64,000 bases of DNA from Streptomyces parvus (GCF_014648875.1 NZ_BMRY01000005.1:248001-312000), one strand, 5' to 3'; positions 50,748 to 59,958 are shown, numbered from the stretch's first letter. Program-made: numbers and translations. Notes: generated from the letters alone by a model not told the origin.

Positions 50748-50846
50748 GGGCCTACGGTTTCAGCGTCAGCGTGTCGACCTGGGGCCTACGGTTTCAGCGT
50801 CAGCGTGTCGACCTGGGGCCTACGGTTTCAGCGTCAGCGTGTCGAC
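50748..50846. repeat. Triplicated 34-bp segment derived from the acylase 3' end
   Basis: Units 50748-50781, 50782-50815 and 50816-50846 (last one 31 bases before divergence) are identical and begin gggcctacggtttcagcg. The third is the real end of the hydrolase gene (codons VDTLTLKP and TAG); the other two repeat it downstream of the stop. Confidence 0.95.
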
Positions 50847-53564
50847 GGTGGACGCGTCGACTGCTTCTGCCCCGAAGGACCAGTCGAGCAGTTCGCCGTC
50901 GACCCACTTGTCGGTCTGGTCGGTGTAGTGCGCGTTGAACGCGTGCCCGGAGGCCCCGCTGAGGTTGATCCAGCGGGACTTGTCCCACTCCCCCACGTTG
51001 ACGACCATGCGCATCGACGGCACCCAGACGACCTCGTAGCCGCTCGCCGCGTTCCAGCCGGTGGCGTTGACCGCCGCCTCGCCGCCTCCGAGGTTCCAGG
51101 GGCCGCGGTTGAGCGCCCGCTGGAGCAGGCCGGGGCCCTCGGTGCCGAGCGTCTGGTTCTTCAGCGTGAGCCGGTGCAGCCGGCCCCAGCTCCAGGTGGA
51201 GATGTTCTTGCCGAGCTTGGCGGTCAGCTCCCAGCGGGCGTCCTCCATCGCCCGGGCGAACAGGTCGTCCCGGTTCTCCAGGGCGTCCTCGCGGCCCCGG
51301 GCGGGCGCCTTCCACCACTCGTTGTCCTGGTCGCCCACGATCTCGCGGACCACCTGGAACCAGCGGTCGCCGCCGTCCGGCTGCGCCGTGTCGCCGTCGC
51401 GCTGGCCGCACTCGCGGACGAGCTTCCTCTGCTGGTCGGCCGGGCCGCTGTTCTTGGCGGGCGGCACGTTGATGCAGTCGCCCTCGACCCGCATCTCCTT
51501 GGGCAGCTTGTTGCCGAAGGCGAGCTTCAGGATGTTGCGCCAGACGCCGTTGAAGTACGCGGCTGCGGCCGAGTCGGGCTCCTGGGTGTAGTCCCAGCCC
51601 TCCAGCAGCTTCTGGGCCTCGCGGACGCTCGGGTCGGGGATGTTGATCTTCTTCAGCTCGGGCACCAGCAGCGCGGCGATCTCGCTGAAGTTGTCCATCT
51701 GCAACTTCTGCATGTCATCGGTCGAGACCTTCTCACCGCCCTTGATCTTCTGGGCGAGGAGGTCGTTGATCCGCTGGCTGCGGGCACCGTAGCCCCAGTC
51801 CTTGGTCAGGAGGTGGGGGTACTTCTTCTCGTCGATGACGGCCTGGTTGGCGGTGACGATGTAGCCGCGGTCCGGGTTGTACTCGTAGGGCAGCTCGTCG
51901 AAGGGGATGTAGCCCTTCCACGCGTACTTCGGGTCCCAGCCCGGCGCCGGGACCGTACCGTCGAAGCCCGCGGAGCGGACCGGGATCTTTCCGGGGGCCT
52001 GGTAGCCGATGTTGCCCTCGGTGTCGGCGTAGATGAGGTTCTGCGAGGGGACCTCGAAGTTCTGGGCCGCCGCCCGGAAGGTCGTGAAGTCCTTGGCCCG
52101 GTTGATCGCGAAGACGGCGTCCATGGACTTGCCGGGCTGGAGCGCGGTCCACTTCAGCGCCACCGCGTAGCCGTCGGCCCGGTCGGGGGCGGCGTTGCTG
52201 ACGGGGGCCTTCTGGCCGACCTTGTCCAGTTCCTTGCTGCGGTCGGAGACCAGGGGGCCGTTGTTGGTCTCGCGGACGGTGATCGTCCGGTCCTTGCCGC
52301 CCGCGACCTTGATGGTCTCCTCGCGGGTCTTGAACGGCTTGGTCTCACCGCCGTACAGATAGCCGTCGTCGGAGACCTTCTCCAGGAAGAGGTCGGTGAC
52401 GTCGGCGCCCAGGTTGGTCAGCCCCCAGGCGATGTCCTGGTTGTGGCCGATGATCACACCGGGCATGCCGGAGAAGGTGTAGCCCGCCGTGTCGTACTGG
52501 CAGGTCGCCGAGAGCTTCCGGCAGTGCAGACCCATCTGGTACCAGAGGGAGGGCAGCATCGGCGCGAGGTGCGGGTCGTTCGCGAGCAACGCCTTGCCGG
52601 ACGTGGTGTGCGCGCCACCGACGACCCAGGAGTTCGAGCCGATGCCGTTGCCGTTCGGGCCGAGCAGCGCCGGGATCTCGTCGAGGGTGTCGGAGAGCGC
52701 GGCGAGCTGGGTGGTCAGGCCCTCGCCGGCGCCCTGCGGGGTCGTGGAGCCGATACTGTCCGCCGGGGTCGCAGCGGGGTCGAACTTCCCGGTCACCGGC
52801 GAGATCGCGCCCTGCTCGACGATCGGCTTGTGCTGCTTGTACGGATAGCCGGGGTACAGGTCCTCGATCTGGTCCTGGTCGAGGCGGCTGGTCAGCAGCG
52901 AACGGTCGATCTCGTCCTGCATGTTGCCGCGCAGGTCCCAGGCCATCGCCTTGAGCCAGGCCACCGAGTCGACCGGGGTCCACTCACCGGGCTTGTAGTC
53001 GTTGGTCAGGCCCAGCGCCGCGTACTCGACCGAGATGTCCCGGCCTTCCTTGCCCTTCAGATACGCGTTGACGCCCTCCGCGTACGACTGGAGGTTCTTC
53101 TTGGTGCTCTCGTCGAGCACCTCGTCGTACTCCTTCTGCGCCACCTGCCGCCAGCCGAGCGTCCGGAGGAAGGCGTCGGTCTCCACCTGCCCGGAACCGA
53201 ACATCTCGGAGAGCCGGCCGGACGTCATGTGGCGCCGGACGTCCATCTCCCAGAAGCGGTCCTGGGCCTGGACGAAGCCCTGGGCGCGGAAGAGGTCGGC
53301 GTCGGAGTCCGCGTAGATCTGCGGAATCCCGTAGGAATCGCGTTTGACCTCGACGTCGCCGGAAAGGCCGTCGAGCGTTATCGACCCGGTGGTCTGCGGG
53401 TACGAGGCCCGCACCGTGGACACGGACCAGTACGCCCCGTACCCGACACCCGCGACGAGCGCCAGCACCAGGACGAGCACGAGCAGGCGGGCGCGCCGCC
53501 CCTTCTTCCTGCCGGGCTTCTTCGCGTCGGAAGGGCCGGAAGAGTCGGTTGTGTTGGCGGGCAT
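50820..53564 (-). CDS. Penicillin acylase family protein (Ntn-hydrolase precursor), membrane-anchored or exported
   Basis: A 914-residue precursor. A basic N-terminus and one hydrophobic segment (about 27-50) form a signal or anchor. The alpha region begins DGLSGDVEVKRDSYGIPQIY with QGFVQAQDRFWEMD. The beta-chain nucleophile Ser lies in GNGIGSNSWVVGGAHT (about residue 330), where self-cleavage would expose it. Later LANDPHL, NQDIAWGLTN and NAHYTDQTDKW are typical. The family hydrolyses penicillins, acyl-homoserine lactones or other amides. GAAGGACAG precedes the ATG. Its last 27 bases recur twice downstream. Confidence 0.9.
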   Translation of the reverse strand: MPANTTDSSGPSDAKKPGRKKGRRARLLVLVLVLALVAGVGYGAYWSVSTVRASYPQTTGSITLDGLSGDVEVKRDSYGIPQIYADSDADLFRAQGFVQAQDRFWEMDVRRHMTSGRLSEMFGSGQVETDAFLRTLGWRQVAQKEYDEVLDESTKKNLQSYAEGVNAYLKGKEGRDISVEYAALGLTNDYKPGEWTPVDSVAWLKAMAWDLRGNMQDEIDRSLLTSRLDQDQIEDLYPGYPYKQHKPIVEQGAISPVTGKFDPAATPADSIGSTTPQGAGEGLTTQLAALSDTLDEIPALLGPNGNGIGSNSWVVGGAHTTSGKALLANDPHLAPMLPSLWYQMGLHCRKLSATCQYDTAGYTFSGMPGVIIGHNQDIAWGLTNLGADVTDLFLEKVSDDGYLYGGETKPFKTREETIKVAGGKDRTITVRETNNGPLVSDRSKELDKVGQKAPVSNAAPDRADGYAVALKWTALQPGKSMDAVFAINRAKDFTTFRAAAQNFEVPSQNLIYADTEGNIGYQAPGKIPVRSAGFDGTVPAPGWDPKYAWKGYIPFDELPYEYNPDRGYIVTANQAVIDEKKYPHLLTKDWGYGARSQRINDLLAQKIKGGEKVSTDDMQKLQMDNFSEIAALLVPELKKINIPDPSVREAQKLLEGWDYTQEPDSAAAAYFNGVWRNILKLAFGNKLPKEMRVEGDCINVPPAKNSGPADQQRKLVRECGQRDGDTAQPDGGDRWFQVVREIVGDQDNEWWKAPARGREDALENRDDLFARAMEDARWELTAKLGKNISTWSWGRLHRLTLKNQTLGTEGPGLLQRALNRGPWNLGGGEAAVNATGWNAASGYEVVWVPSMRMVVNVGEWDKSRWINLSGASGHAFNAHYTDQTDKWVDGELLDWSFGAEAVDASTVDTLTLKP

Positions 53565-53782
53565 CGCTGTCCTTCGAGGGGGCAGGGTGGTCCTGGGAGT
53601 GCAGGAGCAACCATAGGCGCAGCGGAGAAGCCACTCGGACGCGGTATAGGGATGCATCCATTTGCGTCTTCCTCGTACGAACACTCGAAGCCGTCAAGAA
53701 GTCGTTAACGATTAGGTAAGGTAACGAAGTACTTGACTGCCGGGGGCCGATCCGGCAGGCGCACGCAGGGAAGGAACGGACC

Positions 53783-55423
53783 CTGACTGTCCACGCGCTC
53801 AACGAACTCCTGCTCGTCTGCTCGCTCGTCCTGCTCGTCGCCGTGGCGGCGGTACGGATCTCCTCGCGCAGCGGGCTCCCCAGCCTGCTCCTGTATCTCG
53901 GCATCGGGATCGCCCTGGGACAGGACGGCATCTTCGACGTCAAGTTCGACAACGCCGAGTTGACGCAGGTGATCGGCTACGCCGCCCTGGTCGTCATCCT
54001 GGCCGAGGGCGGACTCGGGGCGAAGTGGAAAGAGGTCAAACCCGTCCTTCCCGCCGCCGCGGTGGTCTCCACCATCGGCGTCGCGATCAGCGTGGGCATC
54101 ACCGCCTCGGCAGCGCACTACCTCGTCGGCCTGGACTGGCGCCAGGCGCTCATCATCGGCGCGGTCGTCTCCTCGACCGACGCCGCGGCCGTCTTCTCCG
54201 TGCTGCGCAGGGTGCCGCTGCCGCCCCGGATCACCGGTGTCCTGGAGGCCGAGTCCGGCTTCAACGACGCTCCCGTCGTCATCATGGTCGTGGCGCTCTC
54301 CGTGGTCGGCCCGGTCGAGCACTGGTACATCCTGGTCGCGGAGATCGCGATGGAGCTGGCCATCGGCGCCGCGATCGGCGTCACGGTGGGCTGGCTGGGA
54401 TCCCTCGGGCTGCGGCACGTGGCCCTGCCCGCCTCCGGCCTCTACCCGATCGCCGTGATGGCCATCGCCGTCTCGGCGTACGCGGCGGGCGCCATGGCCC
54501 ACGGCTCCGGGTTCCTCGCCGTCTATCTGGCCGCGATGATCCTCGGCAACTCCAAGCTGCCCCACTGGCCCGCCACGCGCGGTTTCGCCGACGGGCTCGG
54601 CTGGCTGGCCCAGATCGGCATGTTCGTGCTGCTCGGCCTGCTGGTCACCCCGCACGACCTGGTCGACGACTTCTGGCCGGCCGTCGTGGTGGGCCTGGTG
54701 CTGACCATGGTGGCGCGGCCGGTGTCGGTCTTCCTCAGCCTCGCGCCGTTCAGGCTGCCGGCCCGCGAGAAGGCCCTCATGTCCTGGGCCGGGCTGCGCG
54801 GGGCGGTGCCCATCATCCTGGCGACCATTCCGATGGTGTCCGGGGTGGAGGGCAGTACGCGCATCTTCAACATCGTCTTCGTCCTGGTCATCGTCTACAC
54901 CCTGATCCAGGGCCCGACACTGCCCTGGGTCGCGAACAAGCTGAACATCGCCGAGGACCCGGCCGAGGCCGACGACCTGGGCATCGAATCCGCCCCGCTG
55001 GAGCGGCTGCGCGGCCATCTGCTGTCGGTCGCCGTCCCCACGAAGTCGAAGATGCACGGTGTCGAGGTCAGCGAGCTCCGGCTCCCGGCCGGCGCCGCCG
55101 TCACGCTGGTGGTCCGGGAGAACCAGAGCTTCGTGCCCTCCCCGGCGACGGTGCTGCGGCGCGGGGACGAGCTGTTGGTGGTGGCCACCGACCAGGTGCG
55201 CGACCGGGCGGAGGAACGCCTGCGGGCGGTCGCCGAGGGCGGCAAGCTGGCCGGCTGGCTGGGCACGGGCGGATCCCCCGCCGCCGGAACCCCCGGCGCC
55301 ACGGGCCCCCAGGGCGGGTCGGCCATCCCTCAGGCGATGAAGCTGGCCAAGAAGCTCGGCGGCGCCGGTGCCGACACCCGTACCGGCGTCAACGGGAGCG
55401 GCGGCACGAAGACCCGCCCCTGA
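53783..55423 (+). CDS. Cation/proton antiporter of the CPA1/NhaP2 type with C-terminal TrkA-C domain
   Basis: About 546 residues. Some twelve membrane spans include AEGGLGAKW, SSTDAAAVFSVLRRVPLP (ion-binding Asp) and ESGFNDAPVVIMV, followed by a cytoplasmic TrkA-C domain (VSELRLPAGAAVTLVVRENQ, LRRGDELLVVATDQ) around 400-470 and a Gly/Ala-rich tail. It exchanges K+ or Na+ for H+. The family N-terminus TVHALNELLLVCS begins at CTG 53783, 4 bases beyond AAGGAACGG; the next usable codon, GTG 53843, would remove the first membrane span. CTG therefore looks like the start. Confidence 0.85.
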   Translation: MTVHALNELLLVCSLVLLVAVAAVRISSRSGLPSLLLYLGIGIALGQDGIFDVKFDNAELTQVIGYAALVVILAEGGLGAKWKEVKPVLPAAAVVSTIGVAISVGITASAAHYLVGLDWRQALIIGAVVSSTDAAAVFSVLRRVPLPPRITGVLEAESGFNDAPVVIMVVALSVVGPVEHWYILVAEIAMELAIGAAIGVTVGWLGSLGLRHVALPASGLYPIAVMAIAVSAYAAGAMAHGSGFLAVYLAAMILGNSKLPHWPATRGFADGLGWLAQIGMFVLLGLLVTPHDLVDDFWPAVVVGLVLTMVARPVSVFLSLAPFRLPAREKALMSWAGLRGAVPIILATIPMVSGVEGSTRIFNIVFVLVIVYTLIQGPTLPWVANKLNIAEDPAEADDLGIESAPLERLRGHLLSVAVPTKSKMHGVEVSELRLPAGAAVTLVVRENQSFVPSPATVLRRGDELLVVATDQVRDRAEERLRAVAEGGKLAGWLGTGGSPAAGTPGATGPQGGSAIPQAMKLAKKLGGAGADTRTGVNGSGGTKTRP

Positions 55424-55425
55424 GC

Positions 55426-55506
55426 GCCTTCAGAGGTGACGCCCAAGGTGCCGCCTTCAGGGGTGACGCCCAAGCTGTCGCCTTCAGAGGTGACACCCAA
55501 GGTGAC
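55426..55506. repeat. Three tandem 27-bp repeats after the antiporter gene
   Basis: Units 55426-55452, 55453-55479 and 55480-55506 share gccttcagaggtgacgccca with a few changes. They lie between the antiporter stop and its terminator and are probably not translated. Confidence 0.9.
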
Positions 55507-55541
55507 CTGCGACGAACGCGTCGTAGATCACAGGCTGATAC

Positions 55542-55579
55542 GGAAGCCCTGTGCGCAATCACAGGCGCACAGGGCTTCC
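55542..55579 (+). terminator. Terminator hairpin after the antiporter
   Basis: A perfect 15-bp stem (ggaagccctgtgcgc and complement) with an 8-base loop, downstream of the 27-bp repeats. Confidence 0.82.
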
Positions 55580-55812
55580 TGCCTGTACCATGAAGGCAAA
55601 CCTGAACGACCAACTCTGTCTGATGCAGAGCTGGCGCGACCGTATGGCGGTCGTGGTGTCTCTTCGCCCGGCGTTTCTTCGCCGCTTGCAGCGAGTCGCC
55701 CGGCATCTACCGCAGTTCCGCGCGAAGAGGACAGCTCTCGGCCGCTTCCGTCCGGCCCGCCCCACAAGGGCGCCGGGAAGCAGTGCCACCAGGCGGCAGA
55801 AAGGCAAGGACC

Positions 55813-57093
55813 GTGGCGACCACGGTCTCCGACCGCCCCGGATACGGGCAACTGCTGCGCACCCCCGGTGCGTGGACCTTCCTCCTCCCCGGCTTCGCCG
55901 CACGGCAGCCCTTCGCGATGCTCACCATCGGCATCGTCCTCCTCGTGCAGCACACGACCGGCTCGTACGGCAGCGCGGGCGCCGTCGCGGCGGTTTCCGG
56001 CGTCTCCATGGCGCTGTTCGCCCCGCAGAGCGGCAAACTCGCCGACCGGTTCGGCCAGCGTGCCGTCCTGGTCCCCGGGGTCCTGCTCCACGCCGTCTCG
56101 GTGAGCGCCCTGACCGCCCTGGCACTGGCGGACGCACCTCTGTGGGCGCTGTTCGCCGCCGCCGTGCCGACCGGTGCGTCGATCCCGCAGATCGGTCCCA
56201 TGGTGCGGGCCCGCTGGGCGGCGATGCTGGGCGCGACCCCCGACCGGCCCGCCTCTCCGCTGATGTCCACCGCGGCCGCGTTCGAGTCGGTGACGGACGA
56301 GTTCACGTTCGTCCTGGGCCCGGTGATCGCCACCGCGCTGTGCACCGGCGTGCACCCGGCGGCCGGCCTGATCACGGAAGCCGCCCTGACCCTGGTCGGC
56401 GGCCTCCTCTTCGCCGCGCAGCGCGCCACCCAGCCCGCCCCGCGCGCCAAGGCCACCGCCGCCGAACCGCACGCCTCGGCGCTCTCCGTTCCCGGCGTGC
56501 GGGTCCTGGCCGTCACCTTCCTGGGCATCGGCGCGGTCTTCGGCGGGATGCAGGTCTCGCTGACCGCGTTCTCCGAGGAGATCGGCCACCCCGGTGTCAA
56601 CGGGGTCCTCTACGGGATCTTCGCGGCGGGCAACATGCTGGCGGGCATCGCCTGCGGCGCCATCGCCTGGAAGAGCAGCCCGCGCCGCCGCCTGATCGTC
56701 GGGTACGTGGCGCTGACCCTGACCGCGTCCGGCCTGTGGGCCGTGCACTCGGTGCCGCTGCTGGCCGGACTCGGTCTGCTGGTCGGCCTCTGCATCGCCC
56801 CGGCCCTGATCAGCGGCTACACCCTGGTCGAGGCGCTGGTGCCCGCCACCGCCCGGACCGAGGCCTTCACCTGGCTGACGGGCGCGGTGGCGCTCGGCCA
56901 GGCGGCGGCCGTCACCGTGGCGGGGCGACTCGCCGACGCCCACGGCGCGAGCACCGGATTCCTGGTCCCCCTGGCCGGAACCGCACTGGCCCTGATGACC
57001 CTGCTCGCCCTGCGCTCCCGGCTGACTCCGACGTCCCAGGGACGCACGGTGGCACGTGGGATCGGTCACCGCGAGCCGGTCACGGTGGACTGA
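55813..57093 (+). CDS. Major facilitator superfamily transporter
   Basis: A 426-residue MFS protein with about 12 predicted spans. The loop 2-3 signature is visible as GKLADRFGQRAVLVPG (about residues 75-90), and a second half repeat includes GIFAAGNMLAGIACG and ALVPATARTEAFTWL. This resembles sugar or drug exporters of actinobacteria. GTG 55813 follows AAGGCAAGGA. The 230 bases upstream contain no supported gene. Confidence 0.88.
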   Translation: MATTVSDRPGYGQLLRTPGAWTFLLPGFAARQPFAMLTIGIVLLVQHTTGSYGSAGAVAAVSGVSMALFAPQSGKLADRFGQRAVLVPGVLLHAVSVSALTALALADAPLWALFAAAVPTGASIPQIGPMVRARWAAMLGATPDRPASPLMSTAAAFESVTDEFTFVLGPVIATALCTGVHPAAGLITEAALTLVGGLLFAAQRATQPAPRAKATAAEPHASALSVPGVRVLAVTFLGIGAVFGGMQVSLTAFSEEIGHPGVNGVLYGIFAAGNMLAGIACGAIAWKSSPRRRLIVGYVALTLTASGLWAVHSVPLLAGLGLLVGLCIAPALISGYTLVEALVPATARTEAFTWLTGAVALGQAAAVTVAGRLADAHGASTGFLVPLAGTALALMTLLALRSRLTPTSQGRTVARGIGHREPVTVD

Positions 57094-57159
57094 TCCGACG
57101 GAATACGTCAGTATGGAGCGTCGTTAGCACTCATTGAGTGAGAGTGCCAGGAGGAGCAA

Positions 57160-57501
57160 GTGCCGACCTATCAGTACCAGTGCACCGAGTGCGGCGAGGG
57201 CCTCGAGGCGGTGCAGAAGTTCACCGATGACGCCCTGACCGTGTGCCCGAGCTGCGACGGACGCCTCAAGAAGGTGTTCTCCGCGGTCGGCATCGTCTTC
57301 AAGGGTTCCGGTTTCTACCGGAACGACAGCCGCGGCTCCTCGTCGAGCAGCACGCCGGCGTCGTCGTCCTCGAAGTCGTCCGACTCGGGTTCGTCCTCGT
57401 CGTCGACGGGCTCGGACACGAAGTCGAGCGCCTCGTCGTCCGCCTCCTCGTCGTCGGCCCCCGCGCCGGCCTCGTCGTCGAGCGGTACGTCGGCCGCCTG
57501 A
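57160..57501 (+). CDS. FmdB family zinc ribbon protein
   Basis: A 113-residue protein. Residues 1-50 form the FmdB zinc ribbon with two CxxC pairs (YQCTECG and CPSCDGRLKKVF). The following 60 residues are an extreme Ser-rich tail with Ala, Asp and Lys. The role is probably regulatory; the family was named after a formamidase regulator. GTG 57160 follows AGGAGC. Confidence 0.9.
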   Translation: MPTYQYQCTECGEGLEAVQKFTDDALTVCPSCDGRLKKVFSAVGIVFKGSGFYRNDSRGSSSSSTPASSSSKSSDSGSSSSSTGSDTKSSASSSASSSSAPAPASSSSGTSAA

Positions 57502-57546
57502 GCCCGCGTACGCCCCACCTGCTTTCTCGCCCCACCTGCTCTTCAC

Positions 57547-57578
57547 CGGACCCCGCCGAGACCGCTCGGCGGGGTCCG
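57547..57578. terminator. Terminator hairpin between FmdB and mtnP
   Basis: 14-bp arms cggaccccgccgag and its complement enclose loop accg. Confidence 0.8.
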
Positions 57579-57620
57579 GGCGTTTCCCCGGGCCGGCGCC
57601 CCTGCGGATACGGTGACCGC

Positions 57621-58529
57621 ATGGTGAACGCACATACGGAAACGAACTCCGGTACGCGTACGAGTACGGGTGCAGGTACGGGCACGGCGGGGGCCGAGGG
57701 GTCCGCGGAGATCGGTGTCATCGGCGGCTCGGGTTTCTACTCCTTCCTGGAGGACGTCACCGAGGTCGCCGTGGACACCCCCTACGGCAAGCCGAGCGAC
57801 TCGGTCTTCCTCGGCGAGCTCGCCGGCCGCCGGGTGGCCTTCCTGCCCCGCCACGGACGCGGCCACCACCTGCCGCCGCACCGCATCAACTACCGGGCCA
57901 ACCTGTGGGCGCTGCGCTCCGTCGGGGTCCGGCAGGTGCTCGGGCCGTGCGCGGTGGGCGGGCTGCGGCCGGAGTTCGGGCCGGGCACCCTGCTCGTCCC
58001 CGACCAGCTGGTGGACCGCACGAAGACCCGTGTGCAGACCTATTACGACGGTGAGACCCGGGCCGACGGGACCGTGCCGAACGTCGTCCACCTGGGCTTC
58101 GCCGACCCGTACTGCCCCGAGGGCCGCAAGGCCGCGCTCGCGGCGGCCCGCGGACGGGACTGGGAGCCGGTGGACGGCGGCACCCTGGTGGTGGTCGAGG
58201 GCCCCCGGTTCTCGACCCGCGCGGAGTCGCGCTGGCACGCGGCGATGGGCTGGTCCGTCGTGGGCATGACCGGGCACCCCGAGGCGGTCCTCGCCCGGGA
58301 ACTGGGGCTCTGCTACACCACGATGACCCTGGTGACCGACCTGGACGCGGGGGCCGAGGCGGGCGAGGGCGTCTCCCACGAGGAGGTGCTCCAGGTGTTC
58401 GCGGCCAATGTGGACCGGCTGCGCTCGGTGCTGTTCGACGCGGTGGCGGGGCTGCCGAAGAGCGAGAGCCGCAACTGCACGTGCGCCCACGCACTGGACG
58501 GGATCGACACGGGGATCACGCTGCCGTAG
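57621..58529 (+). CDS. mtnP: S-methyl-5'-thioadenosine phosphorylase
   Basis: A 302-residue purine nucleoside phosphorylase-fold enzyme. After a 29-residue Thr/Gly-rich extension come IGVIGGSGFYSF (phosphate loop), FLPRHGRGHHLPPHRINYRA, VEGPRFSTRAES, VGMTGHPEAVLARELGLCY and VTDLDAG. It splits 5'-methylthioadenosine in methionine salvage and polyamine synthesis. The Thr/Gly extension is not part of the fold; a later start is possible but no better site is visible. Confidence 0.92.
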   Translation: MVNAHTETNSGTRTSTGAGTGTAGAEGSAEIGVIGGSGFYSFLEDVTEVAVDTPYGKPSDSVFLGELAGRRVAFLPRHGRGHHLPPHRINYRANLWALRSVGVRQVLGPCAVGGLRPEFGPGTLLVPDQLVDRTKTRVQTYYDGETRADGTVPNVVHLGFADPYCPEGRKAALAAARGRDWEPVDGGTLVVVEGPRFSTRAESRWHAAMGWSVVGMTGHPEAVLARELGLCYTTMTLVTDLDAGAEAGEGVSHEEVLQVFAANVDRLRSVLFDAVAGLPKSESRNCTCAHALDGIDTGITLP

Positions 58530-58581
58530 GAGGGGCGGCTGCCGCGCGGGCACGGCGGAACTCACCGATCGGGTGACGGAG

Positions 58582-58608
58582 TTGTCCACAGCACGGAGGC
58601 TGTCCACA
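58582..58608 (+). promoter_or_regulatory. Pair of DnaA-box-like nonamers
   Basis: TTGTCCACA (58582-58590) and CTGTCCACA (58600-58608) match the GC-shifted DnaA box of Streptomyces, 9 bases apart, between mtnP and its terminator. Confidence 0.45.
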
Positions 58609-58643
58609 GGGCTCAGCGGGATCTGCTGGAACAGTGGAAAGTG

Positions 58644-58682
58644 AGGGGAGTCCGGCCGGGTCACACCGGCCCGGACTCCCCT
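58644..58682 (+). terminator. Terminator hairpin after mtnP
   Basis: A long stem, aggggagtccggccgg against its complement with a single bulge, followed by ttt. Confidence 0.8.
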
Positions 58683-58755
58683 TTCCCTTGCGCGATTCCT
58701 GCGCGTTTCCTTGCGCATGTTCTCGCGCTCGTCCGCACTGATCCCAGGTGGTGCC

Positions 58756-59277
58756 ATGTCCACTTCTCCCCCTCCCCTCCCCTGTCCCGCCCCGGTGCCC
58801 GCGCCGTCCCGGGTGGGGCCGTTCGGCCCCCTGCGGGTGCGGGGCGGTGGCGCGGACCGGCTGCGGCGGATGCTGCGCCGCCAACGGCGTGCGGCGGCCG
58901 CGGGGCTCGCGCTGGCGGGCGCCGCGCTGGCCACCACGGGCCTGAGCAGCGCCGACGGAGGGGCCGGCCCGCCGGACGATCCGCCGGGGGCGGGCCGGGC
59001 GCCGGTGCGGCTGGTCTCCGCGCCGGTCCGGATCGCGGATCCGGAGACGGTACGGCTGCTGCGGCCGGGAGACCGGGTCGATGTGATCGCGGTGGGCGAT
59101 GCGGGCGGCGACGACGCGCGCGTGGTGGCCCGAGGGGCGCGGGTGGCGAAGGTGCCGCCCGCGTCGACGGGGACCGGGGCGCTGGTGGTGTTGTCCGTGG
59201 AGCGGCCGACGGCGACGGCGCTGCTCGGCGCGGGCACTTCGGGGCGGCTGGCCGTGGCGGTGTCCGATGCGAACTGA
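58756..59277 (+). CDS. SAF-domain (CpaB/RcpC-like) protein
   Basis: A 173-residue protein with a basic N-terminal region, a hydrophobic span (about 47-66) and a C-terminal SAF-like segment: VRLVSAPVRIADPETVRLLRP, GDRVDVIAV and a VLSVERPTATALLGAG strand. It resembles the CpaB/RcpC proteins of tad pilus systems, but no pilus genes are adjacent, so another cell-envelope role is possible. ATG 58756 follows AGGTGG. Confidence 0.75.
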   Translation: MSTSPPPLPCPAPVPAPSRVGPFGPLRVRGGGADRLRRMLRRQRRAAAAGLALAGAALATTGLSSADGGAGPPDDPPGAGRAPVRLVSAPVRIADPETVRLLRPGDRVDVIAVGDAGGDDARVVARGARVAKVPPASTGTGALVVLSVERPTATALLGAGTSGRLAVAVSDAN

Positions 59278-59390
59278 CGTTCCGTCACCGCCCCCGTGCG
59301 AATCAGCGGATTGGACAGTACCGCCTTCTCCCGCCTTGGGTGGTGGAGCAGTTCGCTTCCCTCACCGTCCATGCGAAAGAAGGCTCATCC

Positions 59391-59924
59391 GTGAGCGAGA
59401 AGAAGGTCAGTCTGCTGGAGGGCTTCAAGGCCTTCCTGATGCGCGGCAATGTGATCGACCTCGCGGTGGCGGTCGTCATCGGTGCCGCTTTCACCAACAT
59501 CGTGAACGCGGTCGTCAAGGGCATCATCAACCCCTTGGTCGGCGCGTTCGGCACGCAGGACCTGGACAACTACAGCTCCTGCCTCCAGGGCCCGTGCACC
59601 ACCGACCCGAAGACCGGGGAGATGGACGGGATCGAGATCCTGTGGGGCTCGGTGCTCAGCGCCACCCTCAGCTTCCTGATCACCGCGGCCGTCGTGTATT
59701 TCCTGATGGTGCTGCCGATGGCCAAGTACCTGGCCAGGCGGGCGGCGATGCAGGCCGCCAAGGAAGGTGTGCAGGAGACGATCGAGGTGAGCGAGCTGGA
59801 GGTGCTGAAGGAGATCCGCGACGCCTTGGTCGCCCAGCGCACCGGTGGCGCGCCCGGGCCGTCCTCGGGCGGCACCCCGGGCGGGGCCGACGGGACTGCC
59901 GCCGGCCCGCGCGAGGACCGGTAG
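59391..59924 (+). CDS. mscL: Large-conductance mechanosensitive channel
   Basis: A 177-residue MscL. GFKAFLMRGNVIDLAVAVVIG and AFTNIVNAVVKGIINPLVG form the pore helix; the second span is LITAAVVYFLMVLPM, followed by a cytoplasmic helix and a Gly-rich tail. The channel releases solutes under osmotic downshock. GTG 59391, family-consistent N-terminus. Confidence 0.93.
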   Translation: MSEKKVSLLEGFKAFLMRGNVIDLAVAVVIGAAFTNIVNAVVKGIINPLVGAFGTQDLDNYSSCLQGPCTTDPKTGEMDGIEILWGSVLSATLSFLITAAVVYFLMVLPMAKYLARRAAMQAAKEGVQETIEVSELEVLKEIRDALVAQRTGGAPGPSSGGTPGGADGTAAGPREDR

Positions 59925-59958
59925 CCCTCCGGAAGGCCGCTCAGGTCCGGAGGGTCGC

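Noticed and set aside
50805..53708. 967-codon plus-strand open frame opposite the penicillin acylase gene
   Set aside because: Shadow frame; no domains and it would overlap a complete Ntn-hydrolase.
50748..55506. Possible CRISPR-like direct repeats at 50748-50846 and 55426-55506
   Set aside because: Units abut with no spacers, and no cas genes are present; they are tandem duplications.
55590..55812. Small open frame upstream of the MFS gene
   Set aside because: ATG 55590 lacks a ribosome binding site, and the frame runs on as an Arg-rich shadow of the transporter gene.
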